The notes below the pieces were generated by a model. It was not told the DNA's origin, did not search any database, and saw only the letters and a program-made list of their open reading frames with translations. Below are positions 16,809-21,521 of a stretch of 21,521 nt of DNA, piece after piece. A program made the position numbers and the translations under genes. Each line of letters begins with the position of its first letter. Within the stretch, counting starts at the first letter, position 1. This DNA is from Hydnum rufescens UP504 (taxonomy: Eukaryota; Basidiomycota; Agaricomycetes; Cantharellales; Hydnaceae), in the NCBI GenBank assembly GCA_014904985.1, contig MU129371.1, positions 1-21,521 of the forward strand, read 5' to 3'.

Positions 16809-18346
16809 TGCAAGATATGTATGTGTTTATTGGAGAATGGAATGTGATATGGACTAGCAATAGTCAATGATATATTGTAGATGCTTATAGGAAGGCTTAT
16901 ATGTTGTATGGAATGCTTATAGAAAGGCTTATATGTGGAGGATGCTTATAGAAAGGCTTAAACATCTGGGATGCTTGTGGAAAGGCTTATATGTGTTTGT
17001 GTTGTGTTTGTTCGTTTACTGATATTTGTGTGTCCTTGTTTATGTCTTCCTAGTCAAAATGCAGATATCTGTGGGCTATAAAATGGTCAGTGCTTGGTTA
17101 GTTTGGTTAGTATGCTTCAATCTTCTTTCCTGACTCGTATTTCGTTATGCTTACCTTTTCTTTGGATGTCCAGCAACTCTAACCTTAGGTTCTGCAACTA
17201 TCCTTGGCTTCAGTATTTCACGTAGATGGCTTCCAGTAGCTTGGTCTCAACAACCTTGAAGATGACTTAGCTCCAGATGGCTCCAGATAGACAGTTCTTT
17301 AGATTATAAGCAGAAGGGTAGACAGTAGTTGACAGTGGTTGATTTCCAGAGTGAGGAGATGGGGGGGAACAAGAAAATCTGCTAGCTTATATATCTATCT
17401 GAAGGTGGCTGTGCATGGAGCAAGAACAAAAGGGTAATAAAGCTATGAGATCATAGTGATGTCATGGGGGAGTTATAGTGGAGCAGAACAAAAGAGCAAT
17501 AAAGAAATGATGTCATAATGCGGTCATAGCTGAGTTATCCATAGAGTGTGATGTCATAGTGATGTCATTCATAAAGAGAACAAAAGGATTCATAAAGGAA
17601 ATGATGTCACTAGTTTCCTGAGCTTGTGGAGTAGTTGGAGCATGATGTCACTGACCATGTGGAGCATTCTGGGAGGCGAAATGAAGGGATATCTCTGGGT
17701 TCTGGAGATTAATTTGAGCATAGTCCAATGGTTAAGGTGTTTTGTTGTTGGTTGAGAATGGGGATAAGTGCATGGGATGGGATTCGATGCAGAAACAGCA
17801 GTTTGCATCTCTAATAGACGTTCTTGGTATCATTTGATGCAGATTTTTAACAGCTTTCTGGGCGCGGTGATCCTGAGCAGATCGGATGCGAACTGACAGA
17901 GAAATTCGTTTTTTACTGATGGGTGTTGATTCTGATAGTAATATTGTTCTGTAGAGTTCAGTTTTGATCTGTTCTTCACGCGCTCAGTATTGTTGGATGT
18001 GTATTTTTTATATCTTTCCAGGCGTGGTTGTTCCAAGAGTATTGAATGCAAACTGACAGAGAAATTCGTTTTTTACTGGAAATCCCAGATTTCGATAGTA
18101 AAATTGGCCTGGAGAGTGCAGTTTTGGTCCAGTCGACTTGTGTTTGGTACCATTCGAAAGGTGTGAATCGTAGCTTTCTAAGCGTTATATGGGCATACCT
18201 CTCCGATCAAAACTGACGGAGTTATAGAACAAATTCAGTTTCTGTGCATACCCATAATTAATTTTATAATTGGTCATGTGATTGTCCAATGGCTGGAAGT
18301 AGTGTAATTTCACATTTTCTGATACTAGATGTTTTTATCTTCCACA
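16809..18346 (-). mobile_element. LTR of element B (family A), minus strand
   Basis: About 1.54 kb, homologous to the reverse complement of 774-2325. On the minus strand it starts TGTGGAAG at 18346. The same features follow in order: degenerate ~155-bp duplications around 17880-18090 (GACAGAGAAATTCGTTTTTT twice), TGATGTCA-rich U3 (about 17450-17620), TATATA-like box near 17385, and the AAGGCTTATA tandem array (about 16868-16995). The end at TTGCA (16809) is inferred from the copy at 2325. Confidence 0.75.
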
Positions 18347-18428
18347 CCAGGGATTTTGTCCATGAGGAGAGGAGGTAGAAGGGATAAGGAAGATGTTTGT
18401 GGGGTTGAAGAGATGAGTTTTGATCTTC
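18347..18428 (-). pseudogene. gag: gag 5' fragment of element D, a relative of C
   Basis: On the minus strand the LTR end CCCTGACA is followed by GAAGATCAAAACT, giving LTEDQNSSL, close to LTEDQSSLPSP at the start of C gag. As in C, the frame is open from inside the LTR. Only about 28 codons remain before the LTR of B interrupts it at 18346, so B (or its LTR) inserted into D. Confidence 0.65.
18416..18426 (-). promoter_or_regulatory. Self-priming primer-binding site of element D
   Basis: AGATCAAAACT on the minus strand lies 2 nt after the LTR end, as in C. It is the exact 11-nt reverse complement of AGTTTTGATCT on the minus strand at 18574-18584. Confidence 0.7.
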
Positions 18429-18755
18429 TGTCAGGGTGACACTGCTGTCAAAGCCACAAACAGAAAGAGGAAAGAGATTAATTAACCACATGCTATCGCA
18501 GTGGGAATCCTGAGTATACACCACACAACAAGGGACACACAAGTCTTGCACCTATTGCAGTGGGAATCCTGAGAGATCAAAACTGGTGATCCCCCAACTG
18601 CGATGGGCTATAAATACTATTTCCTGCACACAGCCACCTGCCTTCCAGAGCCTTCTGCCAGCTTCCATAACCTTCTGGATCCTCCTAGAGTGTCAGCTCC
18701 ACAGCCCATCAGTCAGCCTCCACAGCCACCATCACTAAGCCTCACTAAGCTGACA
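18429..18755 (-). mobile_element. LTR of element D (about 327 bp, related to C)
   Basis: It ends CCCTGACA (18436-18429 on the minus strand). The start is tentatively TGTCAGCTT at 18755. Inside, on the minus strand, are TATTTATA at 18616-18609, the transcript start AGTTTTGATCT 32 nt later (18584), and two copies of CTCAGGATTCCCACTGCA. This is the same architecture as the C LTR but diverged in sequence and shorter in U3. Confidence 0.65.
18574..18616 (-). promoter_or_regulatory. TATA box and transcript start of D
   Basis: TATTTATA (18616-18609) then, 32 nt from its first base, AGTTTTGATCT (18584-18574). This matches the spacing in the C LTR and pairs with the D primer-binding site. Confidence 0.6.
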
Positions 18756-18821
18756 CAGCCATGTTACGAATCCTGTGCGCACCTCCACATGGCTATGCCC
18801 CAACTTCCATATGTATCCCCC

Positions 18822-19196
18822 TTAGCATATGTACTTCCAAGGCAGTGTATGCCTGGGTACTCCAAAGGTGTCCAAAGTGTCAAAGGACCATAATGATGTG
18901 GATGGAGTATGGATTGGGACAGGTGATGCAGATTCAGGGACTGGGGGCAGAGGAGGAGGAGGGGGAGTCTGGATTGGCAACTCCATGGACTCATGTGGGG
19001 AGCAAGGGAATGACAGGTGCTGACAAGGGCGCCAATGCTGCCACTGGTTGACTACCCAACCCATAGCCTGCTGGCCGAGGCCCAATAGAATGGGGGCAAT
19101 AATAATAAGAGAAATGCCAATAATGGCAAGGATGACAATAACCCCCTTAGTGAATGGAGGGAGAGAGGACATGAGAGCATTTGAAGTAGGTGCCAT
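18822..19196 (-). CDS. Small open frame with one membrane segment, unknown
   Basis: 124 codons starting MAPTSNALMSS. A strongly hydrophobic segment (GVIVILAIIGISLIIIAP, about residues 18-35) could be a transmembrane helix. A Pro-rich tail (LPIQTPPPPPLPPVPE) follows. It overlaps the end of the WD40 array by 50 bp in another frame, so it may be the C-terminal end of the NLR joined by an intron or frameshift, a separate small membrane protein, or chance. I do not recognise it, and nothing else supports coding. Confidence 0.3.
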   Translation of the reverse strand: MAPTSNALMSSLPPFTKGVIVILAIIGISLIIIAPILLGLGQQAMGWVVNQWQHWRPCQHLSFPCSPHESMELPIQTPPPPPLPPVPESASPVPIHTPSTSLWSFDTLDTFGVPRHTLPWKYIC

Positions 19197-21521
19197 ATGA
19201 TAGAGTTGATGAAGAATGATACTCTGATGGGTAAGTCCTTAGGCGGAAGCAAATGTCAATTCGATCCTGACAAGAGCCTGATGCCAGGCACAATCCATCA
19301 GGTGAAAATGCAATGGCTATAACCCAATCAGAATGGCCTTTGAGTTTTGTGAGGGATGTGCTGGATATGGGACCCCACAATTGCACAGCACCATCCCCAG
19401 AGCCTGATGCCAAGTGCACTCCATCAGGTGAAAATGCAACCATTTCAACCAAACCAGAATCCCCTTCCAGCTTTGCAATAGATGCACCAGATATTGGATT
19501 CCACAATTGTATAGTAGAATCAAGGGAGCCAGATGCAAGGCACAATCCATCAGGTGAGAATGCTATGGTCCAAACTAACCTAGAATGGCCTTCCAGTTTT
19601 GCAATGGATGCACCAGAAATGGGATCCCACAATCGTACAGTATGATCTTCAGAGCCTGATGCCAGACACAATCCATCAGGTGAAAATGCAACAGTGGTGA
19701 CCACATGAGAATGGCCTTCCAGCTTTGCAATGGATGCATCAGATATGGGATCCCACAACTGTACAGTATGATCTTGAGAGCCTGAGCCAGGCATGATCCA
19801 TTGGGTGAAAATGCAATGGTTGTAACCTGATCAGAATGGCCTTCTAGTTTTGCAATGGATGCCCCAGAAATGGGATCCCACAATCATACAGTATGATCTT
19901 GAGAGCCTGATGCCAAGCATAATCCATTGGGTGAAAATATGATCACTGTAACCCAACCAGAATGGCCTTGCATTGTTGCAATGGATGTACCAGATATGGG
20001 ATCCCACAATTGTACAGTATGATCCCAGGAGCCTGATGCCAGGCACAATCCATCAGGTGAAAATGGGTCTTATCATAAGAGCCTGATGCCAGGAGCAATC
20101 CATCAGGTGAAAATGCAACAGTCCTAACTGCCGAAGGATGGCCATGTAAAGTACTCAAGCTCTGTTGCCATTCAGACTCCATGCCTTGGAGAACCTTTAT
20201 AGAATCCTTTCCATTTCCAAAATATGTTTTATACAGCGCAGTGTCACATGGTGTGAAAGGCAGCGCAGAGTGATACACATGCAGCGCACTTGCTCTTATC
20301 ACTTCCCCATGTGCAAGAATGAATCGACGCGAGTCGGACAGGATTCTTACAACAATCGCCTTGCTTTTCGAAATATTCTATCATCACAATCACTCCCCAC
20401 TTAGTCACTGCACCAGAGATCGATAAGGAATACACATACCGCCCTGTGGTGCGCCTCTTCGATCAAGCTTACAGCATTCGAGACACTCCCAAGCAAACTC
20501 ATTGCCTCGAACCACCATAAAATAGACTGCATCGAGAATGCCTCCAGTGCCTCCATTATTCTCGCTCCCTAACCTCCACGCGCGACAGATGGGATGCCCA
20601 GTACCGGCATGCATACTGAACCTCCGGTGACAGTGCCTCTCTCACTTTCTCCTCAAAACCTTCTACATCCCTGTTCAGTAGCGACGGATCAGAGATCCCA
20701 GCAACGTCCCGCTTTAGATGTTTCGCCATGAGTTCGAAGCGTGTCGTAGTTCCTGTTCTGGCACGGCGACGATCACGAACTCTGGCATGGAGCATCGCGA
20801 AGGATCGGTAATAAACTCGAGAAATGAAGGGTGGTAGATACGAGGGGCCTCGCGAATACCGGAAGGGGGACGATGACTGAGTGAAGATGACGGAGACTAC
20901 CCTCTACGATACGTATTTCGTGCTGGACAAAGTTAGCCAATGAATGCAGCGGGAGGGGTTCGCGCAACAGCCCGATACTCCCGACGACGATTTGAAACCG
21001 TTGCAGAATTTCTTGATCATTATACCCAGAAAGGGAGTTGAGGAGCACCCCATGTAGAGGTTGTCCAGCTGCGAATACGGTGTGGCTCCAGCTTGTCGGA
21101 GGGACTGGATATCAAGTATAAGCCTTAGACATCTGCGAGGATTCTCCATACGATCATCTCCAATGAAGCGGATCGCAGTTGCTGCGTAAACGAATAATTT
21201 CCCGGACTTCTCTACCAGTGAGTTTTTCTCGGCCTCCGTTGCCAATCAGTAGACATCCCAAGATCAAATTTCCTTCGAATTTGGCCAACTCGGTGGAGAT
21301 GTAAAGGTGGATGTCTTGCTCAACGATTGATGCGTCGATATCGTGAAGAAACGACCTCGCCAGGTTCGAGACTTTGTTGAACACCGAGGACAGGTGAGGT
21401 TGTGGACGGCTTGTGATTAAGATCCGTAGGAAAGGTATTCGGGCGAGGTGTGCAAACATAAGATGCAAAATTTCAGCCGCACCCTTTTCCTCGCACTCGT
21501 CGAGGGCATCAAGGATGAGAA
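19197..21521 (-). pseudogene. NACHT-WD40 NLR-like gene, partial and probably broken
   Basis: Fungal NLR-type receptors use a NACHT NTPase for oligomerisation and a repeat domain for recognition in self/non-self responses. The right edge cuts the gene inside NACHT. It opens with ILILDALDECEEKG, the Walker B and following acidic residues, then LITSRP, a helical region (HDIDASIVEQDIHLYI, EKSGKLFVYAATAIRFIG) and a linker (MAKHLKRDVAGISDPSLLNRD). A likely intron near 20415-20370 precedes LSDSRRFILAHGEVIRASALHVY. The WD40 array is at about 19230-20150. The frame must change near 21245, 20790 and 20600, once in the array near 19786 (1-bp deletion) and at a partial repeat deletion near 20070. A TGA sits at 19884-19886. 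Some changes may be introns, but the array defects argue for a pseudogene. No Walker A is visible because it would lie beyond the window. Confidence 0.78.
19230..20150 (-). repeat. WD40 repeat array, ~126-bp period
   Basis: About eight units of 42 codons of the form IAFSPDGLCLASGSxDHTVxLWDPISGASIAKLEGHS. Neighbours are highly similar in DNA. One unit (about 20050-20090) is shortened to roughly 45 bp. At the codon before LWDP the units read CGA (19633-19635), CAG, CAA and TGA, so the same Arg/Gln/stop position varies by single transitions. Confidence 0.88.

Noticed and set aside
18603..18893. Plus-strand 96-codon frame rich in Pro and Gln
   Set aside because: It lies across the D LTR and beyond in the opposite orientation, with no domain or homologous copy. 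Composition alone explains it.

Overview
The window looks like a transposon-dense region of a basidiomycete (Agaricomycete) nuclear genome. The reasons are a NACHT-WD40 gene on the right, chromodomain-bearing Ty3/gypsy elements, Gag sequence of a type I associate with mushroom-forming fungi, and short GT-AG introns with CTAAC-like branch sites. I see no tRNA, rRNA or housekeeping gene. The genus is not determinable from the sequence alone.

Layout, left to right. 1-225: 5' end of a long LTR (family A, minus strand). 226-773: unassigned spacer. 774-2452: a second family A LTR on the plus strand with the first bases of its gag. 2453-14683: a decayed Tf1/sushi-like chromovirus (element C): truncated 5' LTR, gag, protease, RT, RNase H, integrase, chromodomain, polypurine tract and an intact 652-bp 3' LTR. 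C is split by a 5.4-kb foldback element (5286-10696) and an LTR-like fragment (10711-11496), and its RNase H/integrase zinc-finger part (11497-12788) is inverted. 14684-18346: a family A element on the minus strand (element B) with a 1.5-kb LTR and a broken gag. 18347-18755: the LTR/gag junction of a relative of C (element D, minus). 18822-21521: minus-strand NLR-like gene remnant with a NACHT domain and about eight WD40 repeats, running off the right edge.

The most unusual object is the foldback element. Its termini are hairpins. Its centre is a 650-bp, about 96-97% identical palindrome. Its two arms are divergently oriented arrays of exon-intron units: at least 11 introns of about 97-115 bp (one later enlarged by a solo LTR), each carrying a 32-nt stem-loop (H2), and exons ending in another stem-loop (H1) a few bases before the 5' splice site. 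The stems show paired (compensatory) changes between copies, while exon lengths do not keep a reading frame. This suggests a structured, spliced, probably non-coding transcript pair with a bidirectional promoter in the palindrome. I do not recognise this as a described family.

Two further signals stand out. Elements C and D each carry an 11-nt self-priming pair (transcript start versus primer-binding site), and the two differ by exactly compensatory changes. All 17 in-frame stops I mapped in the conserved coding stretches are TGA, and one is shown by a sister WD40 repeat to sit at a CGA codon, pointing to CpG deamination of methylated repeats.
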